Positions 8,519 through 17,964 of a stretch of 64,000 nt of DNA are shown piece after piece (the first letter of the stretch is position 1; every line of letters starts with the position of its first letter). The position numbers and the translations under genes are program-made. The DNA comes from Peptostreptococcaceae bacterium (GTDB lineage: Bacteria > Bacillota > Clostridia > Peptostreptococcales > Anaerovoracaceae): contig JAENWG010000004.1 of NCBI GenBank assembly GCA_016650175.1, positions 1-64,000 of the forward strand. Reading direction: 5' to 3'. Below the pieces are notes generated by a model. That model saw nothing but the letters and a program-made list of their open reading frames with translations, ran no database searches and had not been told where the DNA came from.

Positions 8519-11052
8519 CACACGAAGTCCCTTATATTCTAATACCTACCTTAGCTTTATTATGTTATGCAGTACTTGTACTCGCTATGCTATCTGCAAA
8601 AAAAAACAGAATAATTTATGCTTTCATATTATACTTAACCGTATTCATACTATGGACTGGTGGTTCTGTCTTAATGAGACTTCAACTATATCCGGGATAT
8701 GAATTCTGGTATCAAGTATCAATACTAAGTGTATTTGCTCTTGCCTTTTTCCTATATCACTTCTTGTATTGTTATTTAGATTATAAAAATCATATAATTC
8801 ACCTCCTTTGGGGTGTTTTAACACTGTTATTATTAGTATTTACTTATTTTGAGTGTTTTTTACCTATACCAGAACTTGAATTTGTAGATGGTAATAACGT
8901 CTTTGTATATACTTCTGACTGGAAATTAATATTCCCCACAATACTTGTAGTCGCAATAATTGTAAGTATTGTTAAAATGCTATATTATGGTTATAAGAAA
9001 AATGATTATGCTGTACTCACACTTAAACCTTTTCTTATAGGTAGCTTGTTGCTAGTAGTAGGAAACATTTTGTCTGTATTGCCTGGAAATATTTTCCCTT
9101 GGGATACTCTTTCCGGTATTATAAATGCTGGATTGGCATTTTATGTTTTAGCAAAAAGAAGAATTTTTAAGCTAACTTTATTGATATCAAAATCCGTTTT
9201 GGTTTTTATAAGTCTTATAATAACTAGCATACTAAATGTTTCCTTAATCGACTTTACCAGTAATCTTATTGATGGGTTTTTCCCCTTCTTAACTGAAGAT
9301 AAAGTGGCAGTTCAATGTATAATCTTCGGATTATGTTTGATACTTATTTATAAAGTATGTCTAACAGGCACCAACTTACTTTTCATGAAAAAAGAACAAC
9401 TAAACAAAGATATATTAAAAACTTTCAGTTCAGAAGTATCAAAAAGCCTTGAGTCTAAAACTATACTAAAATTAACCGAGAAAGTTCTTTTAGAAGGATT
9501 GCCTGTAAACCGCGTTTACTTTTTGATTTATGATGCACTGAAAGATCAGTATACTACTACTCATTCTTCTAATCCTCTTACAGAAAAAACTCTCGCTTTT
9601 GCAGCTGATGCTCCATTAATTCAGAGCTTAAAAGCGCACGATCAGTGTATGTTCATTAAAGATATCAAGAAAACCACTATCTACAGAGCTATGTGGGAAA
9701 CAGAAAAACGAATTATACACCAATATTCTTTAGCAGCAATTGTTCCATTAAGTGATGATAATAACGCGCTTTTTGGTTTCATTGCTTTAGGCGAACAAGA
9801 TTCAAAATCAAACTTTGATTATGATGCAGTCAACTTCATGGAATCTATAAGAGCTATTTCAACTATAGGACTACGAAATGCTACCAAATATGAAAAAGCT
9901 GAAATCGAAGCTGTAACAGACTCGTTAACAGGTCTATATAACAGAAGATACTTTATCAATTCACTAGAAAACATTATGCATTCTAATACGTATGAATCAG
10001 TAGCTCTTCTTTTAATCAGCATTGATGATTTTAGATTATACAACGAACTTTATGGTTCATTAGAAGGTGACATAGCCTTAGAAAACTTATCTTTAAGAAT
10101 TAAGAATACTATAGGAGATTCTGGCATTGCTGGAAGATTTAGCGGCAAAGAATTTGCAATATATTTACCCAATAAATCTCATATACAGGCTCTACAACTA
10201 GCACAAAGTTTGCAGACTCAAATGACTGAACTTAATAATAAAAATGTTAATGTTAAATTAAAAAATCTTACATTTAGCGCTGGTATTTGTGTGTATCCGT
10301 ACAGTGCGGTGACATTTAATGAGTTAGTAACTAACACAAATATGGCCGTTTATCAAGCTAAGCATTCAGGTAAAAACAGAATAATTACTTACCAAAAGGA
10401 ATCTAAGACTTCTACATACTTAGGAAATTCTACTACTGCTAATAAACGCTCTGGAGCTTACGAAGAATATGCTTCAACTATATATGCTCTTACTGCTGCC
10501 ATTGATGCTAAAGACCATTATACGTTTAATCACAGTCAAACCGTTGCTACTTATGCATCGGTATTAGCTAAGCACATAGGATTAAATTCGGCACACGTGG
10601 ACTTGATTTACGAAGCAGGTCTCCTTCATGACATAGGAAAGATTGCTATACCTGAAAACATTTTATCCAAACCAGGCAAGCTTAATGATGAAGAATACGT
10701 CGTTATGCAATCTCATGTAGTTAATTCTATAGAAATTATTAGGCATTTACCTAATCTGGATTATTTGATACCAGCAGTAACTGGTCATCACGAAAGATGG
10801 GACGGTAAAGGTTATCCTAGAGGCATTTCTGGTAAAGAAATTCCTATAGGTGCTAGATGTCTTGCATTGTCCGATTCATTTGATGCCATGCTATCAGAAC
10901 GCGCCTATAAAGAGCCTTACAGTTTGGAATTCGCTTGCAATGAGATAGTCAAAAAGGCAGGACTTCAATTTGATCCAGAATTAGCTTTCACCTTTGTGGA
11001 TTTAATTAAAAAAGGCGTCATATATGTAAATATGCCGCGAACAATAGAATAA
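8515..11052 (+). CDS. 7TM (histidine-kinase 7TM type)-GAF-GGDEF(degenerate)-HD-GYP protein, probable c-di-GMP phosphodiesterase
   Basis: Seven N-terminal TMs, GAF-like region, DSLTGLYNRRYF...GRFSGKEFAIYLP, then HDIGKIAIP...HHERWDGKGYPRG. 4-nt ATGA overlap with upstream gene. Confidence 0.92.
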   Translation: MTHEVPYILIPTLALLCYAVLVLAMLSAKKNRIIYAFILYLTVFILWTGGSVLMRLQLYPGYEFWYQVSILSVFALAFFLYHFLYCYLDYKNHIIHLLWGVLTLLLLVFTYFECFLPIPELEFVDGNNVFVYTSDWKLIFPTILVVAIIVSIVKMLYYGYKKNDYAVLTLKPFLIGSLLLVVGNILSVLPGNIFPWDTLSGIINAGLAFYVLAKRRIFKLTLLISKSVLVFISLIITSILNVSLIDFTSNLIDGFFPFLTEDKVAVQCIIFGLCLILIYKVCLTGTNLLFMKKEQLNKDILKTFSSEVSKSLESKTILKLTEKVLLEGLPVNRVYFLIYDALKDQYTTTHSSNPLTEKTLAFAADAPLIQSLKAHDQCMFIKDIKKTTIYRAMWETEKRIIHQYSLAAIVPLSDDNNALFGFIALGEQDSKSNFDYDAVNFMESIRAISTIGLRNATKYEKAEIEAVTDSLTGLYNRRYFINSLENIMHSNTYESVALLLISIDDFRLYNELYGSLEGDIALENLSLRIKNTIGDSGIAGRFSGKEFAIYLPNKSHIQALQLAQSLQTQMTELNNKNVNVKLKNLTFSAGICVYPYSAVTFNELVTNTNMAVYQAKHSGKNRIITYQKESKTSTYLGNSTTANKRSGAYEEYASTIYALTAAIDAKDHYTFNHSQTVATYASVLAKHIGLNSAHVDLIYEAGLLHDIGKIAIPENILSKPGKLNDEEYVVMQSHVVNSIEIIRHLPNLDYLIPAVTGHHERWDGKGYPRGISGKEIPIGARCLALSDSFDAMLSERAYKEPYSLEFACNEIVKKAGLQFDPELAFTFVDLIKKGVIYVNMPRTIE

Positions 11053-11056
11053 CTTT

Positions 11057-11091
11057 AAGGACCTAATAACTAATTATTAGGTCCTTTTTTT
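11057..11091 (+). terminator. Intrinsic terminator
   Basis: AAGGACCTAATA-N6-TATTAGGTCCTTTTTTT. Confidence 0.75.
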
Positions 11092-12442
11092 AATTCAACG
11101 CATCTCCAATTCCTTCGCTAAACGTAGGATGAGGATGTATAACTTTTTTAAGGTCTTCTAACGTAAGTTCGTTGGCAATAGCTACTGTAAGTTCGCTAAT
11201 CAAATCAGTTGCTCTACCGCACATCATCTGTGCTCCTAATATTTTATGTGACTTTTCATCGGCTATAATCTTAATATACCCTCTGTCCATTCCGCTAAGT
11301 ATAGTTTTACCATTTGCAAGCATAGGGAATTTATTCGCAATGATCTTTATGTTTTCTCTTTTTGCGTCATCTGCAGTTATACCTACTGATGCTATTTCAG
11401 GGTTAGTATAAATACAGCTAGGTATTACATTAACATCTATTCTGTCTTCCTTACCTAGCATATGATAAACTGCATTTTTACCTTCGGCAGATGCTACATG
11501 TGCTAATTGAATGCCTCCGATTACGTCACCTACTGCATATATATTTGGGTAATTAGTTTGATAATTGTCATTTACTTTGATACATCCTTTTTCAATTTCC
11601 AATTCTACATCGGCTGCATATAAGTTATTTATGTTAGGCTTTCTGCCTACAGCAATAAGTACGGCATCAGAAGTTACTACAGCTTCTTTTCCTTTTTCCT
11701 TGTACTTACAGCTCAAACCCTCATTACTTTTGATAATTTCCTCTACAAACGAAGATGTATGTATATCAACTCCTCGTTTTTTTAATATCATTTTTAGGCT
11801 TTGACCGAGTTCCTTATCCATGTTAGGAAGTATCCTGTCTAATGCTTCTATTACAGTTATACTAGTGCCTACGTCACTGAACATATTTGCAAACTCCATT
11901 CCTATAACTCCACCGCCAATTATAGTCAATGCTCCAAATGGTTTTTTATTATATTCCAACAATTCATCACTTGTAATAACTCCATCTAAATCACAACCTT
12001 TAATCGGAGGTAACAATGTACCTGTCCCCGTAGCAATTAATATAAATTTGGTTTCTATAGTTTCATCGCCTACTCTAACCAGATTGTTTGATACGATTTT
12101 GCCTTCTCCTAAAACAACTTCTATATCGCTTTTTCTAATTCTAGATAAGATCCCATTTCTAAGTTTTTCTAGGATTTCTTCTTTTCGATTTTGGATAACT
12201 TCAAAATTAATGCTTTTCTTTTCCAGCGCTATACCAAATTCATCAATTGTTTCAAGCTTTTTATATAGTTCGGTAGAATGCATTATAGTTTTAGTCGGTA
12301 TACAACCATGGTTTAAACACGTACCGCCTATTGCTTCTTTTTCAATTATAATGGCTTTCATTCCTCCATCAGCTGCTTTAAAGGCCGCTTCATATCCTGC
12401 AGGCCCTCCCCCAATTATTACTAAGTCCACTTTTTTAAACAT
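11090..12442 (-). CDS. lpdA: Dihydrolipoyl dehydrogenase
   Basis: IIGGGPAGYEAAFKAA, GGTCLNHGCIPTK, HPHPTFSEG. Confidence 0.93.
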   Translation of the reverse strand: MFKKVDLVIIGGGPAGYEAAFKAADGGMKAIIIEKEAIGGTCLNHGCIPTKTIMHSTELYKKLETIDEFGIALEKKSINFEVIQNRKEEILEKLRNGILSRIRKSDIEVVLGEGKIVSNNLVRVGDETIETKFILIATGTGTLLPPIKGCDLDGVITSDELLEYNKKPFGALTIIGGGVIGMEFANMFSDVGTSITVIEALDRILPNMDKELGQSLKMILKKRGVDIHTSSFVEEIIKSNEGLSCKYKEKGKEAVVTSDAVLIAVGRKPNINNLYAADVELEIEKGCIKVNDNYQTNYPNIYAVGDVIGGIQLAHVASAEGKNAVYHMLGKEDRIDVNVIPSCIYTNPEIASVGITADDAKRENIKIIANKFPMLANGKTILSGMDRGYIKIIADEKSHKILGAQMMCGRATDLISELTVAIANELTLEDLKKVIHPHPTFSEGIGDALN

Positions 12443-12451
12443 CCGTCTCTC

Positions 12452-13417
12452 CTATATTTTTTCTGACACAAGTCTTATAACCTCATTTACCATAGGTTCA
12501 TACTCATCCTTTTGACAGTTGTAAATATCCTTTATTTTATATCTCTCTCCTATTAAACTCTCTGAAACCAAATGTGCAAGTTCAACGTCTAGCGCATCTG
12601 TATAACATTTACATCCTTTTATAAAACCTTCATTAACATTAACCCTAACAGTAATTTCCCCCCAATTAAATCTATTTGATATTTCATGGGTAAAGGGTAA
12701 GTCTTTGCCATAAATCCATTCGTAGGATTTATATTTATCAACTAATTCCTTACTCGTTTCATTTGTTTTACATCGCGTGGCAACACCTTTGTATTCTTTC
12801 TCAAAAGCCTCTAACAATGCCACTTTAAGAGATCTTAAAGTTATTTTATCATTAATTTCTTTAATGTTAATTACTCTGGATTTTACTGAATTTACACCTT
12901 TGGAATCAAGTTTTTCCTTAGATACATTTAAGTATTTTGCAATGTCTTCTTTGTTAACATCAAACATAATAGTTCCATGGTGATAACAAAAATCTTTATG
13001 CCTAAAATATGCATGTCCTGAAAATTTCTTGCCTTCTATCAGTAAATCATTTCTACCGCTTCTTAGTGCTTCTACACCTAAAAGCTTCATTGCCTTTAAT
13101 ATAACTTTTGTTTGTCTTTCTTTATCAAAGTTTTTCTTTTTAGCACAGAAGGTGAAGTTAAGATTTCCAAGATCATGGTAAACAGCTCCTCCTCCTGACA
13201 TTCTTCGTGCAACCTTTCCTGAAGCTTCTTCTAAAAGCGAAACATTACATTCCTTCCAGGCATTTTGGTTTTTACCTATTACAACTGTATTTGCGTTTTG
13301 CCATAAAAACAAAACACATTCATCTTCTCTAACATTAAACGTGAGGTATTCCTCGGTAGCTAAATTTTCATACGCATCTGTAGTATCACTCACTACATAT
13401 CTAAGATTTAAACTCAT
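12452..13417 (-). CDS. lplA: Lipoate--protein ligase
   Basis: VVIGKNQNAWKECN, VARRMSGGGAVYHDLGNLNFTF, RNDLLIEGKKFSGHA. Start proposed at the internal Met (13417); overlaps gcvPB by 17 nt. Confidence 0.9.
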   Translation of the reverse strand: MSLNLRYVVSDTTDAYENLATEEYLTFNVREDECVLFLWQNANTVVIGKNQNAWKECNVSLLEEASGKVARRMSGGGAVYHDLGNLNFTFCAKKKNFDKERQTKVILKAMKLLGVEALRSGRNDLLIEGKKFSGHAYFRHKDFCYHHGTIMFDVNKEDIAKYLNVSKEKLDSKGVNSVKSRVINIKEINDKITLRSLKVALLEAFEKEYKGVATRCKTNETSKELVDKYKSYEWIYGKDLPFTHEISNRFNWGEITVRVNVNEGFIKGCKCYTDALDVELAHLVSESLIGERYKIKDIYNCQKDEYEPMVNEVIRLVSEKI

Positions 13418-14822
13418 ACCTAAGCACCGGCTTTCTTGCTGCCTGCACCTCATCTAGCCTACCTACTGGCGTCGAATTTGGCGCTTCATGGGTTTTATCA
13501 GGATTTGCTACTGCATCCTCATATATTTTTCTAAATATTAAAATTGCATCATCTAATACTTCTTTACTTTCTGTCTCCGTAGGTTCTATCATAAGAGCCT
13601 CATGTACAATGTTAGGGAAATACATTGTAGGCGGATGCATACCATAATCCAATAGCATTTTTGACATATCAAGCGCTGATACTCCTGTTTCTTCCTTTAG
13701 CTTTTCTAAAGTCAAAACAAACTCATGCATACAGGTTCTGTCGTATGCTACATCATATATATCCTTAAGTTTATACATCATATAATTAGCATTTAAAACC
13801 GCATTTTTAGCTGCCATTGGAACACCTTCTGAGCCTATGGTAAGCAAATATGCTAATGCTTTTACTACTACCAGAAAATTCCCATAATAACCAGTTACAT
13901 TTCCTATCGTATCTATCTCCGTTGTATAACCATGATCTGTTTCTCTTATACCAGGCAGGAACGGTTTTAAGAATTCCTTGCATCCGCAAGGCCCACTACC
14001 AGGTCCACCGCCTCCATGTGGCGTAGAAAACGTTTTATGAATGTTTAAATGTGTAACATCAAAACCCACATCACCCGGTCTTACTACTCCCATAACAGCA
14101 TTTAAATTAGCTCCGTCATAGTAGCACAAACCGCCTACATCATGAACCATTTCGGTTATTTTTAATATGTTATTATCAAACAGTCCCACAGTGTTAGGAT
14201 TTGTTAACATAAGCCCTGCTGTTTTTTCGCTCAGGTGCTCTTTTAGTTCTTTTAAATCTACCATTCCATTTTCGTCCGATTTGATATTCACAATTTCAAA
14301 GCCTGCCATTACTGAACTTGCAGGATTAGTGCCATGAGCTGAATCAGGTACTATGATTTCTGTTCTATTATGGTGTCCTTTTTTTTCATGATATGCTTTT
14401 ATTAACAGCATTCCTGTAAATTCACCATGTGCTCCTGCGGCAGGCTGAAATGTCATTGCATCCATGCCTGTTATCTCACATAGGTATTCTTCAGTTCTCT
14501 TCAACACTTCCCTGCATCCTTCTGTGGTTTCTATCGGTTGCAACGGGTGTATGTTTACAAATTTAGGATTACTAGCCACCTTTTCAGATACCTTAGGGTT
14601 ATGTTTCATCGTACAAGAACCTAATGGATAAAATCCAGAACTAACTCCGTAAGCTCTTTTAGCTAGCGCAGTGTAATGTCTGCCAATTTCGTTTTCTGAA
14701 ATTTCAGGCAGATGACTTTTCTTGGCTCTTAAAGGAGATTCCGGTAAAACTACTTCTACATCAGATTCAGGAAATATCTGATTACCTCTACCTTCGTAGC
14801 TTTTCTCAAATATTAATTTCAC
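13401..14822 (-). CDS. gcvPB: Glycine dehydrogenase (decarboxylating) subunit 2
   Basis: YPLGSCTMKHNPK, PAAGAHGEFTGMLLI, HLNIHKTFSTPHGGGGPGSGPCG (PLP Lys). Confidence 0.96.
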   Translation of the reverse strand: MKLIFEKSYEGRGNQIFPESDVEVVLPESPLRAKKSHLPEISENEIGRHYTALAKRAYGVSSGFYPLGSCTMKHNPKVSEKVASNPKFVNIHPLQPIETTEGCREVLKRTEEYLCEITGMDAMTFQPAAGAHGEFTGMLLIKAYHEKKGHHNRTEIIVPDSAHGTNPASSVMAGFEIVNIKSDENGMVDLKELKEHLSEKTAGLMLTNPNTVGLFDNNILKITEMVHDVGGLCYYDGANLNAVMGVVRPGDVGFDVTHLNIHKTFSTPHGGGGPGSGPCGCKEFLKPFLPGIRETDHGYTTEIDTIGNVTGYYGNFLVVVKALAYLLTIGSEGVPMAAKNAVLNANYMMYKLKDIYDVAYDRTCMHEFVLTLEKLKEETGVSALDMSKMLLDYGMHPPTMYFPNIVHEALMIEPTETESKEVLDDAILIFRKIYEDAVANPDKTHEAPNSTPVGRLDEVQAARKPVLRYEFKS

Positions 14823-14823
14823 T

Positions 14824-16134
14824 TTAGTTCACCTCCTTAGCAACTGCTATTAGTTCGTCCATATCTTCTTTAGTCGCCATTTCAGTTGTACACCAAAGAA
14901 TCCTATTGTCCTCTAAAGGCAAGCCACCTAGTATTCCCTTTTTATCAAGCGCCTTTAATAGCTTATTTGAATCAGAAGATGTAGTTACAAATTCATGGAA
15001 AAACGGTTTATCATATTCTAACTTCAAACCCACTTCTCCTAATCCCTTCTGCAAATAATGTGCTTTAGAAGTGCACTGTACAGCAACTTCATTTATTCCC
15101 TTTTGACCAACTGCCGCAAGGTAAACCGCCACTTTCAAAGCACACAGCGCTTGATTTGAGCAAATATTGCTACTAGCCTTTTCTCTTCTTATGTGCTGCT
15201 CTCTAGCTTGAAGTGTTAATACAAAACCTCTTTCTCCTTTTTTATCAAACGTCTCGCCTACTATTCTTCCTGGCAATTTCCTGAACATTTTTTTAGTGGT
15301 TGTCATAAAGCCTAAGTATGGCCCTCCGTATGCTAACCCTAGTCCTAACGGTTGTCCATCGCCTACTGCTATATCCACACCATATTCTTCCGGCGTTTTA
15401 AGTAGTCCTAAAGAAATCGGATTACAACTCATTATTAATTTTGCACCAGCTTCATGAACTATAGTCGATATTTTATCTACATCTTCTAATACTCCAAAAT
15501 AGTTGGGTTGTTGAATAACAAGGCATGCACTTTCGTCGTCTAACATTTCCTTTAGTTTATTTATGTCTGTTTCTCCGTTTACTTTAGGAATCATTATAGT
15601 TTCTGCGCCACTACCAAAATTATATGTGCAAATTGTTTTTACAGTTCTTGGATCTACCGTTTCTGATATGTAAATTTTAGCACGCTTTCTTTCTCTACAC
15701 ATCGTGCAAGCTTCTGCCGCTGCCGAGCAACCGTCATATACGCTCGCATTTGAGGTTTCCATGCCCGTAAGCTCGCACATCATAGTTTGATACTCAAATA
15801 TAGATTGTAATATCCCTTGGCTTATTTCAGCCTGATATGGCGTATATGAAGTTAGGAATTCTTCTTTATTTGACACAGTATCAACTATAGCAGGAATATA
15901 GTGGTAGTAAGCACCCGCTCCTCTAAATATCTTTTTATATAATTTGTTTTTATCAGCTATTTTTTCAATTTCTCTAACAACTTCAAGTTCTGATTTTCCT
16001 TTTGGTATATTTAATTCTCCTTTAAATATACATTCCGAAGGAATGTCTTTAAACAGTTCCTCCAAGTTACTATAACCTATTTCAGCAAGCATGGATTTTT
16101 GTTCTTCTCTCGTATTAGGTATAAAGGTCCCCAT
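14824..16134 (-). CDS. gcvPA: Glycine dehydrogenase (decarboxylating) subunit 1
   Basis: FRGAGAYYHYIPAIVD, YTPYQAEISQGILQSIFEYQTMMCELTGM. Confidence 0.96.
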   Translation of the reverse strand: MGTFIPNTREEQKSMLAEIGYSNLEELFKDIPSECIFKGELNIPKGKSELEVVREIEKIADKNKLYKKIFRGAGAYYHYIPAIVDTVSNKEEFLTSYTPYQAEISQGILQSIFEYQTMMCELTGMETSNASVYDGCSAAAEACTMCRERKRAKIYISETVDPRTVKTICTYNFGSGAETIMIPKVNGETDINKLKEMLDDESACLVIQQPNYFGVLEDVDKISTIVHEAGAKLIMSCNPISLGLLKTPEEYGVDIAVGDGQPLGLGLAYGGPYLGFMTTTKKMFRKLPGRIVGETFDKKGERGFVLTLQAREQHIRREKASSNICSNQALCALKVAVYLAAVGQKGINEVAVQCTSKAHYLQKGLGEVGLKLEYDKPFFHEFVTTSSDSNKLLKALDKKGILGGLPLEDNRILWCTTEMATKEDMDELIAVAKEVN

Positions 16135-16147
16135 TTATTTCACCTCT

Positions 16148-16525
16148 CTACTGTTCTTTTATAAAAGCTTCATACTCATCAGCGGTTAATAGTTCCTCGT
16201 GGTCTTTTATATCTGCCACTTTAATAAGCCATGCTTCGTATGGTGCTTTATTTATTTTTTCAGGTTCATCCATTATTTCTTCATTAATTTCAGCTACTGT
16301 GCCAGTGACAGGTGAATTTACATCAGATACTGCTTTTACCGATTCTACATCAGCAAATGATTCTCCCATATTAACTTCATCTTCAACCTCAGGTAGATTA
16401 ACAAAAACTAAATCTCCAAGGCTATCCTGTGCATAATCGGTTATACCTACTTTAGCTGTACCATTTTCCTCGTATTTAAGCCACTCGTGTGATTTCGTAT
16501 AAAACAGTTCTTTTGGATAATTCAT
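16148..16525 (-). CDS. gcvH: Glycine cleavage system H protein
   Basis: [42 protein letters not shown] lipoyl-Lys site. Confidence 0.97.
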   Translation of the reverse strand: MNYPKELFYTKSHEWLKYEENGTAKVGITDYAQDSLGDLVFVNLPEVEDEVNMGESFADVESVKAVSDVNSPVTGTVAEINEEIMDEPEKINKAPYEAWLIKVADIKDHEELLTADEYEAFIKEQ

Positions 16526-16540
16526 TTTCTCTACCTCTCT

Positions 16541-17623
16541 TTATCTCTTATAAAACGGGGAATTAACTACTTCCGCAGATATTCTGCGTCCTCTTACATC
16601 TACTTCTAGCTCTGTACCAATGTCAGATAGCCCTACCTCAACTAATGCCAAAGCATATGCACCCTCCATATATGGAAGATATGTGCCCGAAGTGGTTATT
16701 CCAATCTTTTCATCACCTTTGTATACATCACAATGTTCTCTGGCAATACCTCTTCCTGTTATTTTAAGACCTACGATCTTTTCTTTTAAATCACCTTGCT
16801 TCAGCATTGCTTCTTTACCAATAAAATCTTCCTTATTCATCTTTATTGCAAATCCAAGTCCTACTGTTCTAACCGGACGTTCTTCATTCATTTCGTGTCC
16901 ATAAAGCGGCATCCCAGCCTCTAATCTTAAAGTGTCTCTCGCTCCTAGTCCGCAAGGAATCAAGCCTTCATCTTTTCCTGCTTCTATAATCATTTCCCAT
17001 ACCTTCGGAGCTAATGGCGCACTCATATATATTTCAAATCCATCTTCTCCCGTATACCCGGTTCTTGATATCATGCACACTACATCTTCAAGTTTGCATC
17101 CAAACTCAGCTGTATAATATTTATTTGGAAGCTGGTCTTTAGCTATTAGCTTAGTAAGAATTTTTTCTGCGTTAGGTCCTTGTAATGCAAGTTGCCCATA
17201 TTGGGCTGATACATCTTTGATTTCAACTTCTCCTCTTTTATGGCTTACTATCCAGTCAAAATCTTTATCTTTATTAGACGCATTTGGCACAAGTAAATAA
17301 TCATCGTTAGCCTTTTTATATACTAAAAGATCATCTACTGCTCCGCCATTTTCATTGCAAATTATTCCGTATCTAACTTGTCCGTCTTTCATGTTTGTAT
17401 AATCATTGCTAAGAACATAATTTAAAAATTCAAGAGAATCTTTTCCTCTTATAATAATTTCTCCCATATGAGAAACATCGAACAACCCACATGTGGTGCG
17501 AACGGCTATATGCTCTTTCTTAACTCCAGTTTCATATTGAACCGGCAGTATATAACCTCCGAACGGAACCATTTTCCCTCCATATTTTATGTGTGTTTCA
17601 TAAAGTGGTGTTTTTTTATCCAT
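16541..17623 (-). CDS. gcvT: Glycine cleavage system T protein (aminomethyltransferase)
   Basis: TPLYETHIKYGGKMVPFGGYILPVQY, SRTGYTGEDGFEIY, GLGARDTLRLEAGMPLYG. Start at 17623; the ORF-track start at 17665 lies inside the riboswitch terminator hairpin. Confidence 0.96.
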   Translation of the reverse strand: MDKKTPLYETHIKYGGKMVPFGGYILPVQYETGVKKEHIAVRTTCGLFDVSHMGEIIIRGKDSLEFLNYVLSNDYTNMKDGQVRYGIICNENGGAVDDLLVYKKANDDYLLVPNASNKDKDFDWIVSHKRGEVEIKDVSAQYGQLALQGPNAEKILTKLIAKDQLPNKYYTAEFGCKLEDVVCMISRTGYTGEDGFEIYMSAPLAPKVWEMIIEAGKDEGLIPCGLGARDTLRLEAGMPLYGHEMNEERPVRTVGLGFAIKMNKEDFIGKEAMLKQGDLKEKIVGLKITGRGIAREHCDVYKGDEKIGITTSGTYLPYMEGAYALALVEVGLSDIGTELEVDVRGRRISAEVVNSPFYKR

Positions 17624-17640
17624 AATGTTTTCCTCCAAAA

Positions 17641-17678
17641 AACCAAAAAAGACACAGTAAGTCAAACTTACTTGTGTC
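17641..17678 (-). terminator. Expression-platform terminator of the glycine riboswitch
   Basis: Minus strand GACACAAGTAAG-TTTGA-CTTACTGTGTC-TTTTTT. Confidence 0.8.
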
Positions 17679-17820
17679 TCTGTCCTTTAACCTGAAAGAT
17701 TTACTTCTTCGGTGGTTTTACTCTCTCCAGAGGTTCGTCCAAATATGGTCCTTTTGCCTGAGAGTTTACTACAACTTCCCCTTCGGCGTCATTTTCTGAT
17801 CTCTCCCATATCCATCATCC
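17678..17820 (-). promoter_or_regulatory. Tandem glycine riboswitch (two aptamers)
   Basis: Minus strand: GGGAGAGATC...CGCCGAAGGGG...AAACTCTCAGGCAAAAGGACCATATTTGGACG, then CTCTGGAGAGAG...CACCGAAGAAG...ATCTTTCAGGTTAAAGGACAGAG, directly upstream of gcvT. Confidence 0.93.
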
Positions 17821-17881
17821 GATTATTAAATTATATGATATATTTTAGCACACTAAAGCTATATGGTCAATCTGAAAATAT

Positions 17882-17913
17882 AAAAAGGGATGTTATTTAA
17901 ATCACATCCCTTT
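17882..17913 (-). terminator. Intrinsic terminator after rubrerythrin-like gene
   Basis: Minus strand AAAGGGATGT-N10-ACATCCCTTTTT. Confidence 0.7.
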
Positions 17914-17964
17914 AGCGTTTATTTTCTTTTTTCTTTCAGCAGCTCTATGTCTGTTAAATAGCCA

